Shown in pieces: positions 1 through 10,411 of a stretch of DNA of 64,000 bases. The stretch covers positions 746,513 through 810,512 of the forward strand of contig JADDTR010000006.1 in the NCBI GenBank assembly GCA_015345905.1. The letters are read 5' to 3'. Numbering within the stretch: position 1 is the first letter of the stretch; the number at the start of each line of letters is the position of its first letter. A program made the position numbers and the translations under genes. The notes under the pieces were generated by a model that worked only from the letters and a program-made list of their open reading frames with translations, ran no database searches and had not been told where the DNA came from. Source of the stretch: Aotearoamyces nothofagi. Taxonomy: Eukaryota > Ascomycota > Leotiomycetes > Leotiales > Tympanidaceae.

Positions 1-1505
1 GGAGGATGCTGGTGAGTTGGCCATTGAGCCGGTAGTGCGAAGATTCTCGTAGGATATAGTGCCAAGTAAAGACTTAGTATCACAGTACATAATATACTGT
101 TTTGCCAGAACGTTGGTGATTGTAACACAATCCGGGGAAGCGGCAGAGCTGTACAATGTTGATCAGCAATTGCCATTGATCATGACAATAGCAATAGAAG
201 ACAATGATATCTCTAACAATTACTTCACCTTGGTATTCTAAAAGAAGTAGGTGCATGACCCTCAAAACAGGGACTTCGACTCACCAGAAAGTACACCCTC
301 CGGTATCAACATTGCAGGTCTGTTTGACATTCGAAGTATACGGAATGCAAGTTGTACGGGCTGCGCATGAGCTTCTAGAGAAGCGATGGGGTTAATTATA
401 CTTGCTGTACCATATCGGGGTGTCTTACATTGAGCAGCATCCTATATATCCATCATGGCCAGTGTAGCAGGTTCCGCTGGCGGTCGGACATGTAACTGAT
501 AGAGCTTAATCAGCCATCTGTTAAAGCATGTAGTGGAAATATTTGCTCACTGCTAACGCCGTCGCAATTATATGGATCATTGAGATTCGATAGTTCACTT
601 GAAAGAGCTGTAGGTGCAGTAGTAACATCTGTAGCTGTACATGCTACTATTGCGAGCGTTGACAGTAGCTGACATAATGGCAAAAGGCGCACCATATTTT
701 ATTTTGTTGCTTACATAGGTTGGAGCTTATTGGGAAGAAAGGATGGAAATGTGGAGAGGTGAGGATTGGATTGACCTCCGGTTGTGCCAACTTCTTTTCA
801 CGTTGAGTAAAGAATCGAAAGTGAATGCCAGCCAAGAGACTTTCGAGGCAGTGTCATCACAAGAAACTTGGAGCATAGATCACTCCAGCGACATGACGAG
901 AATTTAAGAATTAGGGATATTTGGAAACTGAGGTCTGACATGAGACAAACATGCAACTATCCGTATTTCACACCGGAATGATGCCAGTTTGTGATACAGC
1001 ATATCTACACCTCGTGAAGAAACGTGTACATTCAGCCTTGCCACGTATCGGTAAACCCGTTTCAGACCATGCTTAGGGGCTTGCAAGGCTTTGAAGGTTA
1101 ATCAAGAACTCCATCAAGCTAATGAGATAACATCTTCCATCTTTAGCCATCAGTTCCTCAAGAGAACGGTCCTGATCTATCATGGCTTGCCCGGTATATA
1201 CACAGTCCCTACGGTATTCTATTAAAACAATTGGTATGTCCCTGGATATGTATACTGATGTTGTGTCCCAGCCCATTGTGTTGCGGAGCAAAATCCTAAA
1301 ATACCTCGTGGGACACAGCTGGGGTTGAAATGATGACAGTTCATTGATGTGAAGTCGAAACACCGACAGCAGGCAAGCAAGCGGCCGCCACGGTCGTGCC
1401 GTAAGTACCTTAGCGCCATATCAATTTGTTAAGCGATGGACATTAGTTAAGGCATTTTATCGTATTCGTAGTCTACTTAAACTTCATAAAATAGTTCTAT
1501 ATACA
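1..1505. other. No recognisable gene at the left edge
   Basis: No frame on either strand here has recognisable motifs or a convincing exon structure. The first 52 bases read open on the + strand for 16 codons and then stop (TAG at 50-52), so they could be the tail of a gene lying outside the window, but the piece is too short to identify. The rest reads as non-coding or decayed DNA and leads into the transposase fragment at 1506. Confidence 0.5.
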
Positions 1506-1880
1506 ATGGCACCAATATCTATTAATCTCGAGCCTTTCAAGATTTTTATTATTGAGCGTTATGATGCCAATGTTACAGTTGGAGACATTGCAGCAGAGTT
1601 GAAGAGCGAGTTCAATGTGATTGTTGCCCGTCGGACGGTACAGCGCCGTCTTCATGCATGGGGGATCTCCAAAAGAGTCTTTATTCAAGACTCGCCACAT
1701 CTACGTGCTCGGGTTTCTTGTCTCTATTATGAGAGCCTCGGCGATGCTGAAATCTGTGAAGTCCTTAAAGCTGAAGGATTTCAGTTAAACAAGAGGCTCG
1801 TCGCAGATCTACGTCGTGCGATAGGATTAGTACGACGGGTTTCTGCTCCAAGTAAGCAGAAAGAGAATGGCCTGCAGTAG
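1506..1880 (+). mobile_element. N-terminal helix-turn-helix fragment of an integrase-type transposase
   Basis: A single open frame of 124 residues starts at an ATG. It holds two consecutive helix-turn-helix-like units, at about residues 12-52 (with the motif VARRTVQRRLHAWGISKR) and about 60-107 (with LADAEIC-like spacing, a second predicted recognition helix and an IGLVRRVS end). From memory, this two-module front end is typical of fungal proteins annotated as integrase core domain transposases, which continue into an RNase-H-fold DDE domain of several hundred residues. That domain is absent here, so this is a fragment. The frame itself has stayed open, which is notable beside the badly damaged pseudogene that follows. 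It might instead be a domesticated DNA-binding protein, but nothing in the sequence shows this. Family assignment is inference from motif resemblance. Confidence 0.55.
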
Positions 1881-2185
1881 CAACTCAAGTTGAAACCCCA
1901 TATCTTTGGCTACCGGGTTTATCCCGCTGATTATGGGGGTCAATATAGGGTACCTAAGGTAGGTACTCTACTCCGTACCTGCAATTAAGCCTTAGCTTGC
2001 CATAATAGCCTGCGAGTCTGTGGTAGTGGCTAAACATCTTTGTAGTGAACTTCTAGCCGACATGGTGGCCTCATAATATATCATCTCTTGCGAGAATTGC
2101 CTCTTTCATAGAATTGAATAACGGAGCCTCACGTCGGGATGCAGATATCAACCGCCAGATAAGCCGAACCCCGAGCGCTTATTAT
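1881..2185. other. Spacer between transposase fragment and GH3 pseudogene
   Basis: No coding signal was recognised. The part just before 2186 may contain the decayed amino end of the GH3 gene, but I could not align it to the family with confidence. Confidence 0.4.
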
Positions 2186-3020
2186 GGCCCATTATTCCGT
2201 GCGGTTGCTTGGTGTCTTCATTCTATCTACGACGTACCATGTTCTTCGATGGGGCTCATACCCCGTGTCTCCCATAGGGGACGACATTTGGAGCCACGTG
2301 CCATTCTATGCTTCTCTACAAATATGCTGTCGTAATAGGCCAAGAAAGTGTTGCCAAAGATGCCCGCGTCCTCTTGCATCAGCAATAAACAGGCAACACA
2401 GACCTTAAGGTGGTAGAGTTTCGAATCGTTATCGGAGGATCCCATAGATGCAGGGGCTGGGGCTACGGCATTGGCGAATGGAATCCAGAAGACTGGCGTT
2501 GTGGCTATAATCAAACGCCTCAAATGCAGTGATCAGGAGCACAAGCCAAATCTTTATGATGCTCTAACCACAGTGAACCTTTTATGAGAACTTCGAGAAA
2601 GCAGTTATTTTCTCATGTGGTCATGGTCTTTCTTATACGTCATTAGTAGTATCTGATTTAAGGATCAATCACGACGCCACGCATGCCACTATCGAGGTCA
2701 TATTGAAGAATATCGGCAAGGCTGTCAGCGCAGAGATCGTACTAGTCTGCATCGCGCAGCAGAACCCGCCAATCCGATAACCAGAAAAGGAGTTAAAAGA
2801 TTTGAAGAAGATCTATCTTGAAGCAGGCGCGTCGGAAACTGTGGAGACTCCGATTGAGACGAAGGACGCGGCATCGTTTTTGGACAATGCGAGAGATGCG
2901 TAGATCCAGGCGAAGGATATTTACAAAGTCACTATAGGCACGAAGAGTGAGACGGGGAAAATATGTCCAGTTGAAGGAAATTTGGAGATCGACAAGGCCG
3001 TTTGGTAGAATGGGATAGAG
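2186..3020 (+). pseudogene. Decayed GH3 beta-glucosidase
   Basis: Three frames together trace a glycoside hydrolase family 3 beta-glucosidase. The front part carries GTTFGAT (about 2278), ESVAKDARVLL (about 2344), a GGRGFES-like stretch (about 2411), SEDPIDAG (about 2433) and IKRLKCSDQEH (about 2507). These match the family's FGATWD, GGRGFESFSEDP and IKHFVxNDQEH blocks. The sequence then jumps to the C-terminal fibronectin III-like domain: CGHGLSYTSL (about 2610), VILKNIGKAVSAEIV (about 2700), PEKELKDLKKIYLEAG (about 2777) and W-stop-NG (about 3003). Most of the middle of a roughly 830-residue protein is missing, including the region that should carry the catalytic nucleophile. At least two frameshifts and six in-frame stops are present. 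Two stops replace expected Trp codons (TGG to TAG), the change RIP makes at CpA on the other strand. This is a host gene relic, not expressed as an enzyme. Confidence 0.8.
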
Positions 3021-3058
3021 GGGAAGAAAAACTCTTCAATCTTGCGAGGCAGTAATCC

Positions 3059-3307
3059 ATGACCTTAGATCCAAAAAAAAACACCAAGACAACGAAGACC
3101 CATGATCGGCAAACCGATAGGAACATATTTCACGAGTGTCTCACAATCCCCCCTCGGTCAGAAGCCGTTGCTGAATACCGAGAACAGCCCTTTCAAGGTT
3201 TCTTGAAATGTACCAAGATCGAGAATACAACAGTGTATAATTTTGAGTTCCAGCTACTCTATATTCCGGAGCACCTTCATTTCATTACCGCTGTTGATAC
3301 GTTTTGA
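3059..3307 (+). CDS. Unrecognised 82-residue open frame
   Basis: The frame starts at an ATG directly after the GH3 relic. Its first 20 residues are Lys/Thr-rich, but residues 30-75 look more protein-like (PRSEAVAEYREQPFQGFLK and EFQLLYIPEHLHF). This section gives a faint impression of a repeated fungal element protein, but I cannot name a family. It may be one exon of a decayed gene, since the surroundings are remnants. No clear splice sites or partner exons were found, so it may equally be a chance frame. Confidence 0.2.
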   Translation: MTLDPKKNTKTTKTHDRQTDRNIFHECLTIPPRSEAVAEYREQPFQGFLKCTKIENTTVYNFEFQLLYIPEHLHFITAVDTF

Positions 3308-3497
3308 GTAATAGTTCTAATCAAAAAGGACTGCGAGCAATATTCAGCCAGAAGAAGATAAGTATTGCTTCACAGTTTCAACAGTCAATTTCTTGCATCT
3401 ATACCAAGTACAGATAATTATGCCGGAAATTCGAGGGATATCTACAGATCATGGCTAGTCCGTAAAGAAGAGTGCAGGAAGTCTTCGCAGTAGAATC

Positions 3498-4552
3498 TCA
3501 GAGACCTAATGAGATGCCTGGCACAATGTTCTCTAACTTCTCTACCAGCTCATCAAAGAACTTCTTCTGTATTTGAGCCCCTTTTGCATTAGTTACTGAC
3601 GATGACGGCCTAGTCAAGAGGTTAGCTATCAGCCTTGATTTCGCATCTCGGGATAGAGATCTTACGTCTGAACCTTGCAATTAGTCAAGTACTGCCCGTT
3701 ACTCTCTACACCTGACAATATTCCATGAACCAGCGCCCGACTACCCATCTCTGTGCTTCGAGCAAGCACCTTTTCACCCATTCTTGTCCCAAAATCTTTC
3801 GAATCACCCAAAAGCCCAGACTTGCAGAAGCTGGGATTAGGGGTATTGATGATAACCAGAGGCTTTTGAGAAGACTTCAGCCGGTCTGCTAGTGCACGAG
3901 TGGCGTATATGACGAGTAATTTCGAAAGAGAATAGCGGTTAGCCATATTAGCTGTCTTCGGGTCATTCAACTTCGCAATAATCTCTCCTTCCTTTACGTC
4001 CAACTCCTTCAGAGGCACCAAGTAGTGCAATGCCGAGTTTGGAATGACGAATCTAGGCACAATCTCGAACTGTTCTGCGGACTGACGTAGTTTCGGAATA
4101 ATGAGCAGAGCCAGCAAGAAAGTGCTGATTACATTTGTAGTGATCGTTTTTTCGTTATCTTCGGTAACGCTGAAGGTGGCCGTGAAGATACCTGCGTTCG
4201 CCAGCACAGCGTCAAGACGGGGAAGACCAGCAGCACGAGAGGCAAATTTCTTGACAGAGTCATAACTGTCCATATCTATTGGCCATACTTCGATGCAAGA
4301 TTCATCTCGCTTGGTAGAGTCGAGTATGTCTCTCTTTGCGTTCTCGCCTTTCTGGATATTTCGCACGCCCATGATCAACTTGTCTACCCCGAGGCGGACT
4401 AAATGCCGACTAGCTTCGAGACCCAGGCCGGTGTTCGCGCCCGTCACGATGATAGTCTGTTGTCGGAGGCTACCATCGGGATACGGTAGGCGGATGAATA
4501 AATTAGAGAAAATGGTGGAGGAGACACCGTGTGCAACTGAGAGGAGTGACAT
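3498..4552 (-). CDS. Short-chain dehydrogenase/reductase
   Basis: Two exons (4552-3666 and 3609-3498) are joined across a 56-base intron with donor GTAAGA, branch GCTAAC and acceptor CTAG, giving 332 residues. The Rossmann nucleotide-binding motif TGANTGLG lies near residue 38 and LANAG follows near residue 116. The catalytic pair is in RYSLSK, the YxxxK of classical SDRs. The layout, with an N-terminal extension before the first strand, resembles the retinol-dehydrogenase/WW-oxidoreductase-like SDRs common in fungal secondary metabolism; the substrate cannot be read from the sequence. The second exon restores the family's conserved C-terminal helix (GAQIQKKFFDELVEKLE), which supports the splice. 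The gene diverges from the Zn2Cys6 regulator at 4972 with 419 bases between their starts, so shared control is plausible. Confidence 0.85.
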
Positions 4553-4971
4553 GATAATGGCTATAAGTTACGTGGATTTCCACTTCATTCAAGGAATGAG
4601 GTTCTAGCAGTGTATGTAATGAAATCGCCTTTCCCCTGGACCGTATTTACCGTATATATAGCCATTTGAAGTATGCATATGTCCGTCGGATGGATGGACC
4701 GCAAAGCTTCTGCGCGTAGTTAGACGCGGAACGGATTCAACTCCTTCCTGAAGAGATAATCGGGGTTAAAGCAAGCTCTGGTGTGAGGAATATATTCAAT
4801 CCAACAATGCCGAGGTATCTCCATGTCAAACATTATTTACTATCACGGAGATATTAAATCCGCCCCGCGGGCCCACTTAACTAACTTTACTTAAGCCACA
4901 GAGGAGCACAGCCACATCACCAAACACATAAGGCCTGCCATTCAAACTGGTTCTCCACGCCGTCTTAAGGA
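4553..4971. promoter_or_regulatory. Divergent promoter between SDR and Zn2Cys6 regulator
   Basis: This 419-base region separates two start codons pointing away from each other. A TATA-like stretch (accgtatatatagcc, around 4647-4661) is placed for leftward transcription of the SDR gene. A GC-palindromic patch (ccgccccgcgggccc, around 4860) could hold CGG half-sites of the kind bound by Zn2Cys6 dimers. Regulatory function is inferred from position only. Confidence 0.45.
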
Positions 4972-7291
4972 ATGTCTCAAAAAATGCATTCAGAGATGAA
5001 TAACACGAGCAAAGAGAATATGAGAACTCTCACCAGAGAAGCGGAAGCCAAGAGTGGGAAACTAGGCAAGCGGAATCGACCACCAATCTCCTGTGAGCCA
5101 TGTCGCCTTCGGAAGTATGCTGCGTGCTCTATGTGAGCAATATGATGCTCACCTGCGAGATAGATTGAAATGTAATCGTGGATCACCGTGTGACACCTGC
5201 GTCAAGCGGAACAAGCAGTCGTCGTGTGAATATGCGGACAATGCAGCCCGAACCAAGCATAAGCAGAACAATACCAGAGATCGGCTACAAAATCTGGAGA
5301 ATATCGTGCTTCAGTTTGTGCAGAACGGCGCTCCAGGAAAACCACAAGACCGGGAGACAGAAAACCTCGGTGTCTGCACGGACCAGCCAGGAAACTCTCC
5401 CTCGACAAGTATCAACGCGCCGGCAGACGAACGCGGAACACTGCATGTTCAAGGCGGGCAGTTGAATTATGTCGATTCCAGCCACTGGTTATCAATTCTG
5501 CAGGATATCAAAGAAGTTCGGGAGCAGTTGTCTTTATCAGATACTCAGGCTCAAGAAGATCAGCCATTTGGTGACATTGGCCCACATCCCGAAGCCGATT
5601 TGGCGTTCGGTTCCCTGCAGGCCTCCCCTCTCCGTGATATTCTCCTGTCTCTACCATCGAGATCGCTGTGCGATAGTCTGCTCTCCCAATATTTCAATGC
5701 ACAATATATGATTCTGCGTAGGATTCCCCTTTCTTATGGAAGGTATTGTGCTTATTGGTTTAGCCATCGTACATCCACTCCAATTTCAGGACGAGTATGA
5801 AGCATTCTGGCAGGATCCGTCTCAATCCTCGACGATCTGGATTGGCCTCCTGTTCGCTATTCTTGGTCTCGCGGTTACCCTCCGGCAGATTAAAAATATG
5901 CCTACCGAGTCTGGAGGACACACCATCTTCCCAAAGACATTCCGACTTAGAACCGCACAATGCCTCGTTCTAGGAAAGTATTCTACCGCTAAAGCGTATG
6001 CGCTAGAGGTGCTGGTGCTACATCTTCAGAGCAACTTTATAGGACTCGTGGATTCAAACATCAATCTCTGGTTTCTCATGGGCATCATTATTCGCCTCGC
6101 AATGCGAATGGGGTACCATCGAGACTCGAGAAGTCATGCTAGTATCTCGCCCTTCGAAGGCGAAATGCGACGGCGACTATGGGTCATTATCTATCAGGTA
6201 GACGTAATGATGTCGTTCCAGCTAGGCCTTCCCAGCATGATCCCGTCAGAATACTGCGATTCGGAAGCTCCGAGAAACCTCACTTTCTCGGATTTTTCTC
6301 CAGACACAGCAGTCTTACCACCGACACGGCCTTTGACAGATCACACTTCGATCCGATACAATATTGTTAAGGGTAAAATAATGGATGTATTCAAAAAGAT
6401 TGTAGCCCACACGCAATCCCTTTCTTCCCCTCCGTTGGAGACAACCATTGTACTAGATATAGAAATACGAGAAGCATACAACAGTTTACCATCGGACTTC
6501 AAAATGCAGCCCGTTAGTCGCTCGTTCATGGACACATCTAGCACTATTATGGAGAGATGCTGTATCGAACTCCTCTATCTTAAAGGCATCGTGGTGCTCC
6601 ATCGACGATTTCTTAATAGGGATGCATCAAATTTGAAGTATGCAAAATTTCGACGCGCTTGTCTCGACGCAGCAATGGACATCTTGTCACGACAGGCGGA
6701 CCTACATCAAGCATCCCAGCCTGGGGGGCAATTATATGACGATCGATGGATGTTGTCATCACTAACGGCGCATGACTTTCTATTGGCGGCCATGGTAGTG
6801 TGCTTAGAACTCTCGTTGCATATGCGGACTGCTACTGCGCCAAGAAACGAAGAATTTGCAAGACAGTTTGATGCTCTGCAGACATCGCATATGATATCGA
6901 CTTCTCGTACTCCGGAGTCGAGAGAAGCTCGTACTGCGGTGCAGGCGCTGGAGCTGATGATCCGAAAAGTTAAAGATAGTAATTTTAGCAAGTTATCTAG
7001 CTCCACATCGCCTCATACAGATGATTTGTGTTTCGAAGATTCCGACTTTCCATACGCCGAGCCCGTGATGGAAATGATCGATGGTTCCGAGGATATAAAC
7101 TGGGTTAGTACAATCTTGGTACTCGCCTTCTTAAAGGACGTACAATATCTCTAACATTTTATCGGTAGACGCTGCTGGATCAATATTTCCAAAACGATGG
7201 ACTTGGAGATTTTATTTCTCCTCTTGATACCTATAGCGAAGAGTGTGGCGGAGATCCATTACAAAGCATGGGACAGGATTGGATGATTTGA
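4972..7291 (+). CDS. Zn2Cys6 transcription factor with fungal-specific middle domain
   Basis: Four exons (4972-5114, 5164-5717, 5764-7103, 7169-7291) give 719 residues. Introns are 49, 46 and 65 bases and each join restores conserved sequence. The first join rebuilds the zinc cluster: CEPC, RLRKLKC, NRGSPC, DTC and a final Cys in NKQSSC, the CX2CX6CX5CX2CX6C pattern of Gal4-type binuclear clusters. A short coiled-coil-like segment follows (DRLQNLENIVLQFV). The second join gives IVHPLQFQDEYEAFW, the usual opening of the fungal-specific transcription factor domain, and EMRRRLWVIIYQVDVMMSFQLG is its hallmark block, near residue 380. The last exon adds a short tail ending in MGQDWMI. The protein probably acts in the nucleus and, given the shared promoter, may control the SDR gene at 3498-4552. 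The pathway is unknown. Confidence 0.9.
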
Positions 7292-8439
7292 GATATCATA
7301 CTAGGCGTGCTAGGTAAGGGAAGGCTATCTTATTGGCAGATAGTAGCCAATGACTCAAACATGCGAGCTTTATAGATCACTCTTGCGTATGATCATGTAC
7401 TGTGAAATTCCAGAGTGTTTATGTTGTTCGACGAGCGCCGAGTTCTATGGAACATGAGCATGTGTCACGCATCCGTAGACACGGAGGCGATAAACGCAGG
7501 GCCTGTCGCCACTGTATACTTCTTCACTGATCCCTCCTGGCTTGAAAGGGGTCCTATTCTGTAGCTAGCAGGCTGTAAGTCCAGCACCCCCCAGAGCCAG
7601 ATAGGAAGTGTGGCGTCCGTCCAGCAACACCACTCGTGCCACCATACCCCGTGATCCATCCAAGCTCTCAGCCACCCCTTCTTGGTCCGGCATAAATACA
7701 GCTGTAGGTGCGAATTGGGACCCGTAATCCTTCATCTCCCCAGCGAGAGCCCTGAGTCTATTACCGAGCCCGGAGCCGGAAGGCGTCACCTTTTCTTCTC
7801 CTTTTTCCATGATCTGTTACTGCTACAGCTACTGCTACAGCTACAGCTACAGCTACAGCTACTAATTCCGCCGAGTTGTTTCCCATCACACAGCGGAAAT
7901 CGGCCACCCTGCCGCCGACCCAACCAATTCGGGAACCGGCGAGTAGATCCGATCCGCTCCGCCCGTTTCCTAGCCCCTCTCTGCTCTCTATTCTCATGAA
8001 ATATATATATATAAAAAATCCGCCCAGCACTGCGCCCTGTCGCTACCCCCCTCCCCCGTCGTCGTCCCCTCCTGTCGTCGTCGACCGGCTATTCGTTCGT
8101 CGCGGACGGGATTCCGTCGCCGTCACAGCATCTCTCGTCTGCGATATCGATCCTCTCCTCGCTATCGCCAACGGCGTCTTCCCATCAGCTGCGCCGGCGG
8201 GGCGTCCCCGTCGTATAGGGGCGATTGATGTTATTTGCATATACTAAAGAAAGAAGAGAAAAAAAGAATCGCAACTGTGGTGTCGAAGAAAACATATTTA
8301 TAGTCTTACCCTTTTTTTTCCCCACCTGTTCGGTGAATCAGGGATCTTTATGTGGTTGGTTGATTCTAGCTTTACTGTCGGTGCGGCTCTGATGCTGGGG
8401 TTGGGATTGGTATATCGTACCGATCTGCCCCTGGGGGAG
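7292..8439. other. Gene-free region upstream of the amidase
   Basis: No supported coding sequence was found. The region holds a short hexanucleotide repeat (7818-7862), an AT tract (atatatatataaaaaa near 8000-8016) and GC-rich patches. Open frames here are low-complexity and overlap on both strands, which argues against real genes. Confidence 0.5.
7818..7862. repeat. Imperfect (CTACAG)n microsatellite
   Basis: About seven copies of a CTACAG/CTACTG hexamer lie in tandem. In one frame it would code alternating Leu-Gln, on the other strand Ala-Val, but no gene context supports translation. Confidence 0.85.
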
Positions 8440-8570
8440 GCGATAGAAAGATGGATAGATAGACGCAGCTGGGCCTGTGGCCGCAGGAAAGAGAAGAAGC
8501 GCTCAAGTCCGGCTTATCAGTCCGCCGACCCCGCCGACCCCACCTATCAGTCAATATACAGATAAGAGCC
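8440..8570 (+). promoter_or_regulatory. GATA-factor (HGATAR) site cluster upstream of the amidase
   Basis: Within about 130 bases, 150-280 bases before the amidase start, at least five HGATAR matches occur on either strand: CGATAG near 8440, AGATAG near 8456, CTTATCA at 8513-8519, CTATCA at 8544-8549 and AGATAAG at 8560-8566. AreA/Nit2-type GATA factors bind such sites to activate nitrogen-scavenging genes under nitrogen limitation, and an amidase is a typical target. Binding is inferred from the motif. A long pyrimidine-rich tract typical of fungal core promoters follows up to the ATG. Confidence 0.5.
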
Positions 8571-8721
8571 ATATCCACACACCCCCCTCTATAAACTATA
8601 ACAGTTCCGCCCCTCTGATCTCTCCTCTTCATATCCTTCATTCTCTCTCTCTCCGCCAATTTCTCCCCTCCCGCCTCCTCCCACCACCAATCCATCTCCC
8701 AACCAGCCCACCCCCCCCAAA

Positions 8722-10353
8722 ATGGCACCCCCCAACCCCACCCCCCTCCCCGTCCCGCTCGCCGAGCTGACGATCCCCCTCGTCCACCAGCTGTACCTCG
8801 GCGCCCTCACCACCTCCTCCGCCGTGGTATCCGCCTACCTCGCCCGCATCGCCGCGCGCGACCCGCTGCTGAACTCGCTGCTCGCCCGGTCCGGCACCGC
8901 GCTCGCCGAGGCCGCGGCGCTCGACGCGCACCTGGCCCGCACGGGGAGGCTGGCGGGGCCGCTGCACGGCGTCCCGGTCATCGTGAAGGACCAGGTCGAG
9001 ACGAGGGGCGTGGTGACGACGTATGGGTCGGTGGTGTTCAAGGATTACGTGCCTGACGAGGATGCTACGGTGGTTAGGAAGTTGAGGGAGGCTGGGGCCA
9101 TTATCTTGGCCAAGAGTACGATGCCTGGTAAGAGGGGTTTATCTGTGTTTGTTTTAATATGATGACGGTTCTGTTGGGAAGTGTTGTTATTATTATTATC
9201 ATTATGGTCTAGTTATGTTTGTTGCACTGCAATGCTATCCAGAGCTGACAGACATGTCATAGACTGGGCGACCGGCTGGTTCAGTACCTCCTCCGTCTCC
9301 GGCCAAACGCGCAATCCCTTCTCACAAGACCGCGATGTCGGTGGTTCCAGCAGTGGAACTGCTGCTTCCATCTCTGCAAACTTTGCAATCCTCGGTTTGG
9401 GTGAAGACACCGGCGGTTCTATTCGGTTGCCGTCCTCATTCTGCGGCCTGGTGGGGTTGAGACCTACTCCCGGGCTGATCAGCCGTACGGGCCTCTGTCC
9501 GCTCCTGAAAACGACCGATACCCCAGGACCAATGACTCGAACAGTCACGGATGCGGCACTGATGTTGGATGTACTAGTAGGCTTTGATGAGACGGATCCC
9601 TGGACCAGCACAGCTGTTGTTGCCGGGCCACCTGTAGGAGGAAGCTACGCGGCAGGCTTAGACGCAAAGAAGATTTCAGGAGCTCGAATCGGAGTTTTGC
9701 GCTCGGTGTTCGGGAAAGACGAAGAAGATGAAGACTATCATTCTGTGAATGTGGTGATTAACTCCGCTCTGGAAAAACTTGCCGGCTCCGGGACAACGTT
9801 CGTAGATATCGACATTCCAAATCTGGACCATTATCTCGAATTCACGCCGACTTATCTCTCGCGCTCAAAATCAGATATCAATAGTTATCTGAAAACCAAG
9901 TTGGAGCAGAACACTAGCGTGGAAAATATCTACGCAAGTAAAGCCTACCACGAGAAGCTTGACCTCTTTGCCAGCATCGCTACTGACTGCCCAGCTAACC
10001 CTGCCGATGAACCGCAGTACCTGCAGCGGCTTGAAGCGCGCGAGGAGTTGCAGATGCTCGTCATCGGCATCATGGCCAAACACGGTATTTCTGCTATCGC
10101 ATTCCCCGATGCCAAAATTCCTGCCCCGCTGCGTACAGATGTTGATCGCTGGGCAGCATTTACCTTTCCGACAAATACAATCCTTGCAAGCCAGCTGAGG
10201 ATGCCAGCAATCACCGTGCCGGCAGGTTTTACCCCAGAAGGACTGCCAGTTGGACTAGAGCTTGTGGGGTTGCCGTATAGGGAGCAGTGGTTGCTGGAGC
10301 TGGCGTATGGTGTTGAGCAGCTTATCAAAGCCAGAAAGGCTCCTGTATTATAG
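8722..10353 (+). CDS. Amidase-signature family amidase
   Basis: Two exons (8722-9127 and 9263-10353) join across a 135-base intron to give 498 residues, the usual size for the family. Amidase-signature enzymes hydrolyse carboxamides to acid plus ammonia using a Ser-cisSer-Lys triad. All three parts are visible: the Lys in PVIVKDQVE (near residue 92), the cis-Ser in GGSSSGTAA and the nucleophile Ser in EDTGGSIRLPSSFCG. The C-terminal part keeps the family block MPAITVPAGFTPEGLPVGLELVG. It is closer to the GatA-like fungal amidases than to classical acetamidase by general look, but the substrate is not readable. No signal peptide is apparent. Exon 1 is extremely GC-rich (long runs of third-position C and G), while exon 2 is near average. 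The gene ends 58 bases from the tail of a convergent Zn2Cys6 regulator, and GATA sites lie upstream. Confidence 0.92.
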
Positions 10354-10411
10354 AGCAATGCCCAAGGATATTCGAGATCAGGCAGTCGTGGCCGCCTGAA
10401 GCAGTGACTCG

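Noticed and set aside
7761-8240. Overlapping open frames upstream of the amidase
   Set aside because: They are translations of the CTACAG repeat and GC-rich promoter DNA, overlap on both strands and have no motifs or splice logic.
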